A stretch of DNA of 64,000 nucleotides from positions 126,108,318 to 126,172,317 of the forward strand of contig OX328123.1 in assembly GCA_946811695.1 (NCBI GenBank). Reading direction: 5' to 3'. Shown in pieces: positions 11,102 to 64,000 of the stretch. The notes under the pieces were generated by a model, which had not been told where the DNA came from, did no database searches, and saw nothing but the letters and a program-made list of their open reading frames with translations. Made by a program: the position numbers and the translations under genes. Position 1 is the stretch's first letter, and the number at the start of each line of letters is the position of its first letter. This DNA comes from Gonocerus acuteangulatus (lineage: Eukaryota; Arthropoda; Insecta; Hemiptera; Coreidae).

Positions 11102-12552
11102 GATTTTCAGTTGAGTTTTATTTTGAGTTGGGTCAGTTTAGAAATAATAGTGCGATATAGTGAATGCAAAGTTTACTTTTGATTATATGACTTTAATCAT
11201 CAATGAAACAAAAGTATAAAAACAAATATAGTCTTTGTATTCATTATAAGTGATAATAATTAAAATCAAACAGTACTTTCATAATCTGACCGAACTTTTC
11301 GGACAACTTATTGAATAAAATGTTTAATAAGGCCCAGCGCACACGGTGAGACTATTCTGCAACTCGAGTTGCAAACTAGTTGCGTCTGAAACCAGTTTGC
11401 AACTTTTTTCAGCAAAAGGCGCGACTGTTCTGCAACTCGAGTTGCAAACCAGTTGCGTATAAAATTATTTATTAACTAAAACAAAACACGCGAGCATATT
11501 GGCTTGTTGTAAATCAATTGCCCAACAGTTTCGCAAGTGGTTTGTTTATTTAGTGAGTTACGTGTTTCTTTGTAAGAACTTGCGATGTCAGACTCACAAG
11601 GGGAGTATACAGCGATGGGGGTCACCAATATTTTTATTCTGGTGATTCTACACAGAAAAATAGTCGACGTGTCCGAGCGTTCCGTCCAATACGCCTTGGA
11701 GCCGAGAAATAAAATAAAATAAGTTGCAAGTGCTTTTTTAATCGAGCTTAAAAAATTATATCGACATGATTCTTTCACCAATTCATTTGTTTTATAGAGT
11801 TCCTAGATTAAAAGAAAAATATAATTGTTAAAGAATAATTTATATTACGTCAAATAAATTCAAAAATATGTTTATGTTTTCAAGTAAACTAGCATTATAC
11901 ATTTTTTTAGACCAAAAATAATAGCAGAAATAAGCACCCCAAAAAACTTTAATGTGGTGAATATCTTTGAAAACAAAAACTAATGATTTTTCCCAGTCTG
12001 AAGGAGACTACAAATTTGTAAGCGAAAATGTAACGTGACGTTTTGAAATTCAATTAATTCATTGAAATCCTTAAAAAGAAGAAAGACTCCTTGTTCTAAC
12101 CAATAAATGACCATCATCATATAAATGACTATTGTATTATATCAAAATGTACTTGCAAAAAATGGTTCTCAAAATAAAAATAAAATGTTAATTTTTTTGC
12201 ATATAACTTCAATCCCAGAACACGTAGAAACACCCTCATTGGACGGAAATGTGTCAGATTATCGACCCTCCAAGTTTGGTTTGAATCGGGCAAATATTCT
12301 TTGAAATATGGCCGGATTCTTGAATCTTTAACAAACTTATAAGGGCCCTCCCCCTTCGTGAAATTTAAAATACCTTTTTTTTTTATTTTTGTAATATTCA
12401 CAAAATTTGAATTTAGGTTTTTTTTTATGTGCTAAAAACGAATCAGACATACGTTTTTAAATCAAAAATTGCTTCACGTTAAGTTCTTGATGGCACATAT
12501 TGTTATTGGCTACATGGCTCAAATACACTTTACTTAAAACTGCCTTTACATA

Positions 12553-13545
12553 CAGTCCAGGCAACGAACATTTATAGATGGAAATTTTTGGAACACAATT
12601 TTTGACTTCGTAACTTTGTTTGGCCTAGATAGGAGGTGAACATATCAAAAGTCCTCGCCCCTAGCCTTTAAGCCGGGGGGGAGGGGGGTTTAGAAGGTCC
12701 CTTTTTTCGACTTTTCACTTATATCTCGGAAACCCTGCGTCCTAGGGACATGACTACTCTATAACAAATGAAAGCAGATTAAATTTCCTACAAGTTCTAT
12801 CTAATAAAGCTTTTCGAGGTATCTTTAGTTTTCGAAATATCCGCTCTTGAAAGTCTGTCATTTCGGGCAAAAACACACTTTTTTCTATTCTCCACCGGAT
12901 ATCTCTTCACCAATGCACCCAAAAAATAAATATCGGTTATTGAGTTGTAGAGCATTCCATTAGCTTCAATAATATATATTACAATACTATTTTATGTATT
13001 TTATTTCAAACGTTATATACGCACTCACTTGGTCTTAACAAAACCATTGCCAATGTAATGGTCAAGATGTTATATAAATGAGTGTGAATAATTGGTCAGA
13101 GGCCCAAAATTATGTATTTCGTACTATTTATACGTCCAGTACTTACATAATGGAGTATATTTTGGACAATACAATGACTGGAAATGGTGAGAAATTGAAA
13201 GGTTCATTGGTCGACAGTTGTTGCAGGATATCACGATGAATACTAAAACTGTTTTCACAGTTGAAGGAAAATACATAAAATAGTAAAGTAATATATATTA
13301 TTGAAGCGAATGGAATGTCCTACAACCCTGTAGCCGCAATTTATTTTTTGGGTTCATCGTTGAAGAGATATAAGTGAAAACCCGAAAAATGGGACCTTCT
13401 AAACCCCCCCCCCGGCTTAATGGCTAGGGGCGAGGACTTTTGATATGTTCACCTCTTATCCAGCCCAAAAAAAGTTACGACGTCAAAAATTGTGTTCCAA
13501 AAATTTCCACCTATAGCTGTTTTCAAGCATTCGTTGCCTGGACTG
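12553..13545. mobile_element. Foldback element nested in the Harbinger-like element
   Basis: Ends CAGTCCAGGCAACGAA (12553) and its complement (to 13545), with ATA on both sides (12550-12552 and 13546-13548). The inverted arms extend inward to about 13,000 and 13,270 with moderate divergence; each arm carries a G-rich or C-rich run (12675-12690 and 13404-13414). The loop shows no coding potential. The superfamily is undecided. Confidence 0.7.
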
Positions 13546-13721
13546 ATAACCCAAGATAACATAGCTGAATAACATATGTAATAAATGAACCTTCATGTAA
13601 CTAAGCAACCACAAATATCGATAGAATGCAAGGCTGTCCGACGAAAGTCTCGTACAACTCAAATGCAACGCAACTGCAACCGTTGGCCCGCGGTTGCAGT
13701 TGCGTTGCATGTGGCTGGTTT

Positions 13722-14100
13722 GAAATCGTCAAAAACAAGTTGCGTCATGTGCGCCTGTCCATTGAAATACATTGCCGAGGTCGCAAAACAGTTGCGCGTG
13801 CAACTGGAGTTGCATCGTGTGTGATGGGCCTTAACATATGTTTGGTTTCAGGTTAGTTTGAAATCGTCAAAAACCAGTTGCGTCGTGTGCGCCTGTCCAT
13901 TGAAATACATTGCCGAGGTCGCAAAACAGTTGCGCGTGCAACTGGAGTTGCATCGTGTGTGATGGGCCTTAACATATGTTTGGTTTCAGGTTAGTTTGAA
14001 ATCGTCAAAAACCAGTTGCGTCGTGTGCGCCTGTCCATTGAAATACATTGCCGAGGTCGCAAACAGTTGCGCGTGCAACTAGTTTGCAACTGGAGTTGCA
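13722..14100. repeat. 138-bp tandem repeat, three units
   Basis: Units start at 13722, 13860 and 13998 with the block GAAATCGTCAAAAACCAGTT and continue through GTGCGCCTGTCCATTGAAAT and GCAACTGGAGTTGCA. The array forms the inner side of the right terminal region of the Harbinger-like element. The units are nearly identical, so the expansion is recent. Open frames crossing it (13585-13856) are by-products. Confidence 0.85.
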
Positions 14101-14130
14101 AAACAGTCTCACCGTGTGCGCTGGGCCTAA

Positions 14131-16861
14131 GTATAACCTAATAATACTATTGAATAAGTATGAGACGTTCTTTTAGGAGTTCAACTATCTTTAATGCTAC
14201 TAAAAAGGTTTGTATGAACGTGAAAATGGAGCTATGTGGAAATTAATGCTAATACCACTTTTTTTATCTGGGAACCAATTTTTATATACCACCATTATAT
14301 CAATTCAATAAAATAACCTTACAGCACAAACAACTATGAAAATATGCCAAAATGACCTTCAATAATTTCATTTTTTATACTGTTCGTTAAAAAAATTGAG
14401 TAATGAATGATTTGTTGCTCCTTAATTTTAAAAAAACAGATGAAAGCTTAAGACAAAGGTTGCAACCTGTCTGACAGTAGGCATATTTATTTTTAAATTA
14501 ATCATACATAATTTCATTTTTACGTACTTTTATATATTACAAAGGTTTTTAGAGCGCATTAACTACAGGTCATCCCCCTTTTTTAGCCAGGATAAAAAGC
14601 TCTAGTAGTAATCTCTAAAAAGGCAAAGGTTAACACCATAAGTGGGTTAATAAAATATACATTCTGCAAATCAATAAAATAAAACAACTCAATACCAACT
14701 CGAATTAGTAAATATGAAAAATTGTTGGAAGAATATTTCGCGAAATAAAAAAGGCAATCCAAAACAATTTACAATATGATTCACTAATTATAAAATAACA
14801 AAAATAAAGGGGGGGGGGAGGGTTCCACCTATGCCCATATGATCAAATATCAGGTCAATATGAATAGGTCTTTCCAACATCACATTAGGTTTCCGGGTTT
14901 ATTTATTTATACATTTATAAATTACGTATAGTGTGCCAAAAACTTATTCATACACTTAATATATTGGCCATAAATATCTTTATTAATTTTGTTAACGCAT
15001 AGTTATAACAGACAGAATTTTACATTAAAATAATGTGAAATATTATTTGTTATTACTATCTGCAGTTGTTTTCGGTTAAAAAAAGAATATAACATATTTT
15101 TTACTAATCAATTAAGTGTATGAATAATTTTTTGACCCACTGTACATAAAATAAATCCATGCATAAAATTATTTTTCCCCCCTTTTCTTCAGAATATGGC
15201 TAATGCATCTTCTTTAGAGCGATAAAATCTTTCTAAGATAATAAGATTCCCAGCAGTGGGCTGAAGAAAGGCTTGGAGTATTTCGTATATTGATCTCAGA
15301 GCGGCTTTATTACAAAGCTTAAATATTTAAAGTCTTACTCGCAGGCACACTACGTCATCTTAGCGAGTTCCCGTTCTTGTCCTAGTGCAAACAATTGGTT
15401 TTTTGTTGATATTTCGTGAAAAATTACTAAATCTAATTGAACAACGGGGATGTTATAGGCGTCACAAACCACTTTAAAGGTGTTAAATGTAATTAAAAAA
15501 CAACCAATAAGTTTTACTGAGCCACGGCTCACTCGCTCTTCCGGCCCAAAGATCCGGCTCAGTAGTGAGCCCCTAATTCAAGGGACCGAGCACCCGCGGT
15601 TCTGCGTGCGCAAAGTCTGTACACTCCTATAAACGTTAAAATATTTGTTATTCGTTGATCGGAATGGCCCTAAATGAATGTGTCATTTAATCTAATTACA
15701 ATTGAACTAACTTTAATTTAATTTAAAAAAAAATATATAAAAACGAAATTCACATTGAAACTAAATATTTTACACAACTAAATGTTGTCGTCACAAATAA
15801 TCAAACTTTCCATTTTATAATACATATATCAGACAATCATTCATGACTAAACATAATAAAACGTTTGCTAACAAAAATGTTCATTAAATCGCATCAGTCG
15901 GGGAAAACGTTCCTTCAAGTGTTGATTCCGTTCCATAGAAGACGAGATACAAAGAGTTTTTGTTAAAAGCTTTCTAAATTACAGAAGATATAAGGAAACA
16001 CGCTCCGATGACCCGTTTACATGAGAGATGATCATCTCGTGAATATCAGCTGATATATATTTTGCTTGAAGTTAAACCATATAGGTAAATCGTACCTCGT
16101 GAGTGTGCACCAATTATAATTATCGACCAATCTGCCTGATTTCACTCTTCAAGAAGCTTGGTTGATGAAGTTCCGTAGACTATATGTATGTTCTTCAAAA
16201 CATTCCTTCAGACAACGTTGCAACTTATTCATTCGCTAAACATTGGATAATGGTCTATTAAAAATGAGCTAAGTAATAAAGTATACATCTAAAAACGTTC
16301 TCCCGTCTCCTCAGCCATTGGAGGGGAGCAGGGAGATAACCCTGAAAGATAAGTGTTGAGAAAGGACCGGAACTGCCTTGGGTGGCTTTGGGACTTTCCC
16401 TGAAACATCCAATGGAACGCCAGACGTATCGAGATGGAAAGTGACTCGCCGCCGACAGATTCACCGGTTGTCAGCTTGTTGTGAAGTCTTCGTCCAGACA
16501 GAGAAGGTGTGAAGAGCTCTAGATTTCCCGGTAATCGTCAACACTTTCTATCTCCGCATCCTGTTTTTAGTGAATTTCGAAGCTACTCCGATAGTATCCA
16601 TGAAGGAATACTTCTATTTATTCAAATTTTGATCGATTCTTCCTTTCAGTATCTCAAATAATCGTGAGAATGCGGATACATAGCCCGATTGTCAACACTA
16701 ACCCCATAGCGAGCATCAGCAAATTTTCGACTGATAAGTCGAACTCTTCGAAAATACTGCTTTAGTCCTTGAGACAATATTTTACACAATATTGCTGTTT
16801 TAATGAATTATTTTCTGATGATAGGTAAAAGTATTTATAAGCTAATTTTTGTCTGTTGCAG
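14131..16861. other. Region upstream of exon 1; non-coding
   Basis: No gene was recognised. A motif shared with 10,658 (TTGATCTCAGAGCGGCTTTA at 15,290) marks another dispersed repeat. The end of the stretch (TTTTTGTCTGTTGCAG, to 16861) is a good 3' splice site, so this is intron sequence of the host gene and an upstream exon should exist. I could not identify that exon or a promoter. Confidence 0.45.
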
Positions 16862-16885
16862 GATGGCCGTGCAAGTGGTGCTAGT

Positions 16886-59115
<42,230 letters not shown>

Positions 59116-59940
59116 TCAATAGAAATTAATCCTTATAAAAAAAAATAGCATTCGCTACCAATGTGATGTGCAACCACATTTAAAATGTGATAAAAGATGT
59201 AAATCACTAATGTCTAAGGAAGTAGAATAAATCCCCAGAATGCTGGTCAGATTTATCAGATAAGGATCATAACTCATAAAATCTCATTTTTCTCTCTCAT
59301 GTTATTCTGAATATAAGATACTCAAGGTAATAAAAGTCAAGTACTATTTAAAGCTCGTCATAAACTTATGAAAAGAAAGTGAGATTTATGTTTTGAACAT
59401 TGAAGATGTACTATCTTTAAAGGACAAACAATATTACAAAGAGCGAATAAGCTCTAAATTAATAAAAATGAGTCTGACATTCTTTATTTAACTTCACTAT
59501 ATCTTACTCAGAAACGTATAAGAGAGCTGTGAAAGCAGTCCAGTGAAGTTGTTCGATAATAATGTTATTTTTAGAAATAATGTTTCTTTCATTATTAAAT
59601 ACATCGAAAAACTGCCATGTTAGCAGTTAGTGGTATAAATCCTCATGTAACAGAAAAACAGCTTATTTAATTGTATATAAATTAAAATAATACAGGAAAT
59701 CTTTAAGGTTCCTTGTTTGTTATCAGTTTTCTAATGATAATGAATGAAGAATCTGTTGGTCATTTGGCCATGGTGAAGGGTGGGGTGAAACACACAGCTG
59801 TGTTTATATCTGCTATGTATGTATGGGTACGTGTAATTTATAAGTGTGAATGAAAATGAAGAACAGATGAAAAATATATTACATTGTAAATTTCCTAGAT
59901 TTTAATCTTATTTAAATAAAATAAATTATTACTAATCATT
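59116..59940 (+). other. Probable 3' untranslated region and flank
   Basis: A polyadenylation signal AATAAA occurs at 59226-59231 and further AATAAA-like sites at about 59,328, 59,458 and 59,915. I cannot tell which is used. No other gene is visible. Confidence 0.4.
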
Positions 59941-59973
59941 TAATTCAATTCCTTGCTATTTCCCAGTAGGTGG

Positions 59974-59974
<1 letters not shown>

Positions 59975-60045
<71 letters not shown>
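59975..60045. repeat. (TA)n microsatellite
   Basis: About 70 bp of TA dinucleotides downstream of the host gene. Confidence 0.92.
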
Positions 60046-60048
<3 letters not shown>

Positions 60049-60559
60049 ATTTCAACATTCATGAACACGTGTACTGGATAATCTACAGATTTCACCCTTA
60101 CACAACTATGATAAAATAAAGACCAGTTCCCATGAAAAAAGGCTATCCACCTCAAACTTAATTTGTTCCAGCATCTTCTTGGTATGAGTCCAGCACTCTT
60201 AAATAATAACAACTCTAATGAAGCATGATAGATTTTAATCAGATGGTGTTACTTTGAGAGTACAACTTATTGTTATATTCCTGAATGCTACAGAAAAATT
60301 TAAAGGCCCCAAAAGGTAGAAGTCCACACTTGAACTCCTTAAAACAAATTTAAAGGTAGAATTTTAAACTTTTAACCCTCAGACAGCCCTTTATAATTTT
60401 TGTCCTTTGGGAGACTCCTATAATTTTACTCTCATACAAACACTCTTCAAGTTCTATTTATGAAAAAAACTGTTTCATCTATGGCCATTTTTTTTTACTA
60501 CAACAGTATTTGAAAACATGCATACTTTCTCTCATATAATTCTTTCTGATCTTCCTCAA

Positions 60560-61110
60560 TGCAGCCTCCTTTCAAGAAGAGAGGAGAACAAGTGTGCGTG
60601 CACTTTCCCCAGAAAGTGAAAACGAAGGGGGAACGTACCCTTCACTGACGCCCCCCTTAGCACACAATCCATCTAACGCTCACTAGATGAAGGCTTCCCC
60701 GCAATCCCCCCTGGGATTTCGCATTCCAAGGGAGTTTGCGAGACGGCCCTTGGAAAGTGGACCTACTACGCACAGCTGCCGCCCTGCAGTTGAGTGCTTT
60801 GAATCCTGCTCTTCCGAAAGCCTCCTCATTTTGGTCACTCTACTGCAGTGCATCCAACCTTATAACCACTATGCTGCGACAGGCAACCACAACGTCCCTG
60901 CCACCAACACCAACTGTAGTACCATTTTGGGACCCACAGCGGACTGCCATGAGCCCCTAAGCACCAGAATGGTTACTGGCCCGGAAGTGGTTAAAACACC
61001 CCCTGCGGTTTCCTTCCAGAGGAGTATCAAGCGGGGACTTACTTGATCTCCCAAGGAGTGCAGGTCCAGTGCCTGTGACAAAGCCGCTCGCCGTTGGCCG
61101 TGATTCCAAA
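60560..61110. other. GC-richer island without recognised gene
   Basis: A compositional island with open frames on both strands (plus 60687-61046, 119 codons; minus 60869-61081). The predicted peptides show no domain, and two overlapping + frames are similarly open, so coding is unproven. It could be an unclassified transposon remnant or an exon of a neighbouring gene. Confidence 0.35.
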
Positions 61111-61705
61111 AGAAATGTTTTTTCCTTCATGGTCTCAACAGGGCATATTTCCATCCACTACTTCAAATGCATGTTATGAACTCTTTGATCTAAATGTACA
61201 AAGAAATTAAGACCGATGAACATTTTACAACTGCTTGTACTGCATCTAAATCTTTTTGAATGTGCAGTTTTAAGTCTAGTAACAAATTGAAACCTAGCTT
61301 CATCAGTGGGGACTTAAGGAACTAAACAAGCAACGCATTGGCTTGAAAACATAATTCCCTTAATAGGATCAGGGATGTGGTGCCCTCTTCTTGTGTGGCT
61401 ATACTTATTCATGTTCATAATTTGCCAAAGCTTTTGTTATCGTGTGATTTTGAACAGCTTAAACAATAAAATCTCACTGTTTTTTTTTTTTTTTCTATTT
61501 ATAATTAATAACAAAAAATATCCCTGAGAGAGGGAATTATTTATTAATGTATGTTTCATTTTTGGAATGACAAGCATACTGAGATAATTCTTCTAAACCG
61601 TCATTTTTTTAATCTTAATTTATTATATATTTCATTGAACCCGAAAGCATTGGAGCTTGGACTTACAAGCCTTAAAGATTCCATCTTTGTCAAAACGACC
61701 TTTAA

Positions 61706-62662
61706 CCCTGGATTGACACGGTGGGGTAAAAAAATACCCCACACTTTGTTGCCTGGCGATTTTCTTAATTTCTGTAAATTACAGAGACTCCCTCCTTCTT
61801 CCTAAATAATCGGAAGTGCGTTATCTGGTATAACCTAATAAAAATAAGCCAGTTGTCTGCTAATCGTTGCAAGGGAAGGTCGCAAATTGTGTGTGGGGTG
61901 TTTTTTACCCCACGGTGTAGTTAACGGCTAACTTTTTCGCTCAACTGATAAATCTTTACGAATCGATCACTTTTAAAATACGGCTTTCCTAGTGATAAAA
62001 TGGCCTGAAAACTGCCCAAAAAAGATGTTCCTCTTGATTTTGGCTACCAACTGGTGGCACAGGTGGAGTTAGTGCCTAACTGTAGAACATACCAAAACCA
62101 CTGAAGACACTGATGCTTGTTTTATTGGAAGATGAATCAACTCCTGATGGACCTGCAACACCTTTCGTTACCTTGGACAAACCCGTGAGATGTTCATTTT
62201 GTGACAAAAAGGACGACACGAAGACGAAAACGCTATGCTCTGTTTGTAAAAGGGTGATGTGCCGCGATCACCTATAACCAAAATGTGTTAAATGTTAACG
62301 AGTCTCAATTGGACAGAACATTGTATTTTCCTTAAGTTCCTATTTTATGGCTTTTGATCATTCTAGTTTATTGTTCGTATACATTTTTTTCAGTTCAGTA
62401 AAAATTTTTTCAGGATAAATGTTTGGTGTATGAACAATATTGAGATTTAGGATTTTCTAGCTGTTTTGTTAATTTTCATAAATACTTTGCAGATTTATTA
62501 CTGTTTGAATTTATTCCTTGGTGTTCCTGTACTATATATTGTTGTATAAAAAAGCCAAAAAAAAAATTGAAATTTATTTATTTTAAAATTTTTCAAAGTA
62601 TGGGGTAAAATTTACCCCACGGTCTCATTAACGTAGATGTCAATGACAATGTTAATCCAGGG
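61706..62662 (+). mobile_element. piggyBac-like element, internally deleted
   Basis: Ends CCCTGGATTGACACGG (61706) and, inverted, CCCTGGATTAACATTG (to 62662), each bordered by TTAA (61702-61705 and 62663-62666), the piggyBac target. Further in, both ends carry GGGGTA...TACCCC motifs. It is 957 bp, against 2-3 kb for intact elements. Confidence 0.85.
62130..62300 (+). pseudogene. piggyBac transposase C-terminal cysteine-rich domain
   Basis: The frame reads EDESTPDGPATPFVTLDKPV, RCSFCDKKDDTKTKTLCSVC and KRVMCRDHL, a stop, then PKCVKC and TAA. The C-x2-C ... C-x2-C ... C-x2-H ... C-x2-C spacing is the cross-brace zinc domain at the end of piggyBac transposases, which binds the element ends. The catalytic domain is deleted. 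An in-frame stop (TAA, about 62273) splits off the last Cys pair. Confidence 0.82.
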
Positions 62663-62666
62663 TTAA

Positions 62667-63260
62667 TGCTCGAAGCTTCATTTAAACCTTGATTAAAAGA
62701 AAAAAAATTAGAAATCCCCATTTTACTATTTCCCACTACATGAGCCCCAAGGAATCCATCGATGTACGATGTACGCCTCACAGTGATGTCGAGAGGGAAA
62801 TAGTCCGACCCGCAGGAACTGTGTCATCTTAGCGCGGTTACGTACATCTCGAAGTAATGGAATAAATTAGCATCACAAATCACAGGAAACTGACAGTAGC
62901 CAACTTACACAGAAACGGATAATTCTTAATCTGTATAAGTCAATACAATTATGTACTGAAAACTTACTTACTCTTTGACTACTGCTGAGAAGGCTCTATT
63001 CTAAACAACCAAAAATTCGTTGTCATTTTAAGTATCTTTTTTTACTAGTAAATTCGTTTTACTGTTATAATCAACTGTAAATATAAGCTTCATGGCGAAT
63101 AAAATTCCATTCTGTCGTGGGTTAAATCTTTCTACAAAATAAAAAATAACGGTAACTTCAGTTAGAGGCTATGAGGAAGGTTATATAGACAGGAGAATTC
63201 AAAACAACCTACGTCATCATGATTAGCCACTGCCATCTTGATTACCACAGCCACTCCAAA
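62667..63260. other. Non-coding sequence with degenerate Helitron end
   Basis: At 62,802-62,853 lies AGTCCGACCCGCAGGAACTG, TGTCATCTTAGCGCGGTTAC, a relative of the family 2 Helitron 3' end without the final CTAG. Otherwise nothing was recognised. Confidence 0.4.
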
Positions 63261-63269
63261 CTTATTATC

Positions 63270-64000
63270 ACCGTTTCTTAGCTTATTTTACTACTATACT
63301 AATTTTACTGATAAATGCAATTTAAAACAAGAAACAACCAATTAAAAAGTGAGATAAACAAAGAGAAAAACCCTTTCAAAACAACAAAACAAACACTTTT
63401 TAAGTTTTAAGCGCTTATATCTCTGATTGACGTTGCCCAAACAAATATTGTTTCAGAACCTTTTTTGTAGAGAATTTAGTAAGCATTCGAATGGTCACCT
63501 TCCACTTTGCACGATTTCCCAACCGTTATCGAGATATTTACGAAAAATGTATGAAGATCCGAAAACTTTTCATATCTATTAATAAAATAATTTTTTTCGC
63601 ATACTTCCTTAACTCCAAATATAACCAAAATTTAAACATCTTAGTTGGGATTAATTTCCAAGTTGTAGAAAATATTTCAATTGAATTCCGCGATTGTAAG
63701 TACTCACAAAAAATATAATGACTTACAAAAACATTGATTCCACTTTTCTCAGGAACGGTTGCAGATAGCGCCTTATAAATGGTTTCATTCGTTTTCTTAT
63801 GTTAACCTATAAAACAAGTACCTGCAAGCATATAAACTCAAAAACGTAAGCGTTACGATTTTTTTGCGCGAATTTCACCCCAAACACTATTTTCTAGTGG
63901 GCGGATTCTGCTGGTTAACGAACTTGACCTTTCAAATTAGACGACAGATTTTTATGCCAAATTTCGTTAAAATCGGACCATTTTTGAGCTTGCTAGAGCG
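63270..64000 (-). repeat. Dispersed repeat X, long copy at window edge
   Basis: Inverse-orientation copy running off the end of the window: GTTTTAAGCGCTTATATCTC, GATTGACGTTGCCC, ACCGTTATCGAGATATTTAC, GGCGGATTCTGCTGGTTAAC, GAACTTGACCTTTCAAATTA and CGGACCATTTTTGAGC. Confidence 0.65.

Larger units (their letters stand above)
11331..14127. mobile_element. PIF/Harbinger-like element
   Basis: Terminal inverted repeats GGCCCAGCGCACACGGTGAG (from 11331) and its complement (to 14127) are flanked by TAA on each side (11328-11330 and 14128-14130). A 3-bp TWA duplication with GG-rich ends is characteristic of PIF/Harbinger transposons. Just inside the ends are repeated GTTGCAACT-type motifs. No intact transposase was recognised. 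The interior holds a nested foldback element and a 138-bp tandem repeat. Confidence 0.75.

Noticed and set aside
13585..13856. Two overlapping + strand frames of 76-79 codons
   Set aside because: They cross the 138-bp tandem repeat and share its sequence; no protein family is recognisable.

Overview
The window looks like a piece of a large, AT-rich, transposon-saturated arthropod genome, most probably an insect. The evidence is a spliced secreted-protein gene with GT-AG introns of 3 to 18 kb, a metazoan-type 5S rRNA sequence, tRNA-derived SINEs, and mariner, PIF/Harbinger, piggyBac, hAT, pogo/Tigger and Helitron DNA transposons. I cannot name the species. Nothing prokaryotic is present.

Only one host protein gene could be assembled. 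It lies on the + strand between 16,886 and 59,115 and is cut into six coding exons (16886-17162, 35195-35361, 40184-40440, 46598-46676, 55581-55783, 58896-59115). The splice phases agree at every junction and the exons give one 400-residue reading frame. The predicted protein has a signal peptide, a Thr/Pro-rich N-terminal part with a glycosylation sequon, a strongly hydrophobic Gly/Leu-rich region (about residues 95-148), a low-complexity polar middle and a C-terminal part with two cysteine pairs. I do not recognise a named family. The splice acceptor just before exon 1 means that at least one upstream, probably untranslated, exon exists.

Layout. 170-2835: a hAT-type foldback element (8-bp target duplication) whose arms are inverted arrays of a 24-bp minisatellite. 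4.86-5.51 kb: a deleted mariner. 7-10.1 kb: SINEs and a dispersed repeat. 10.3 kb: a Helitron end. 11.33-14.13 kb: a Harbinger-like element (TAA duplication) carrying a nested foldback element and a 138-bp tandem repeat. 16.86-17.16 kb: exon 1. 17.77-19.02 kb: a mariner with a dead transposase. 21.9-22.4 kb: a 5S rRNA sequence directly followed by a tRNA-type SINE. 24.2-25.4 kb: copy 1 of a Helentron-like repeat. 26.54-29.0 kb: a Helitron split by a 1.84-kb foldback element. 29.44-30.47 kb: a 5'-truncated LINE. 31.58-33.85 kb: a pogo/Tigger element split by a Helitron. 34.2-34.7 kb: LINE RNase H remains. 35.2-46.7 kb: exons 2-4 with transposons between them. 47.2-48.2 kb: another Helitron. 48.8-49.9 kb: two LINE C-terminal fragments. 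52.2-57.2 kb: a long (TA)n array and two more Helentron-like copies, with exon 5 between them. 58.9-59.1 kb: the last exon. 61.7-62.7 kb: a deleted piggyBac.

The most notable observations are: a family of about 30-nt hairpin units that carry their own poly(A) tails and 13-bp target duplications (three independent insertions with the same 5' end); a Helitron whose removal restores a transposase codon exactly, which fixes its ends to the base; hammerhead-ribozyme-like cores in dispersed repeats; and the minisatellite-armed hAT foldback.
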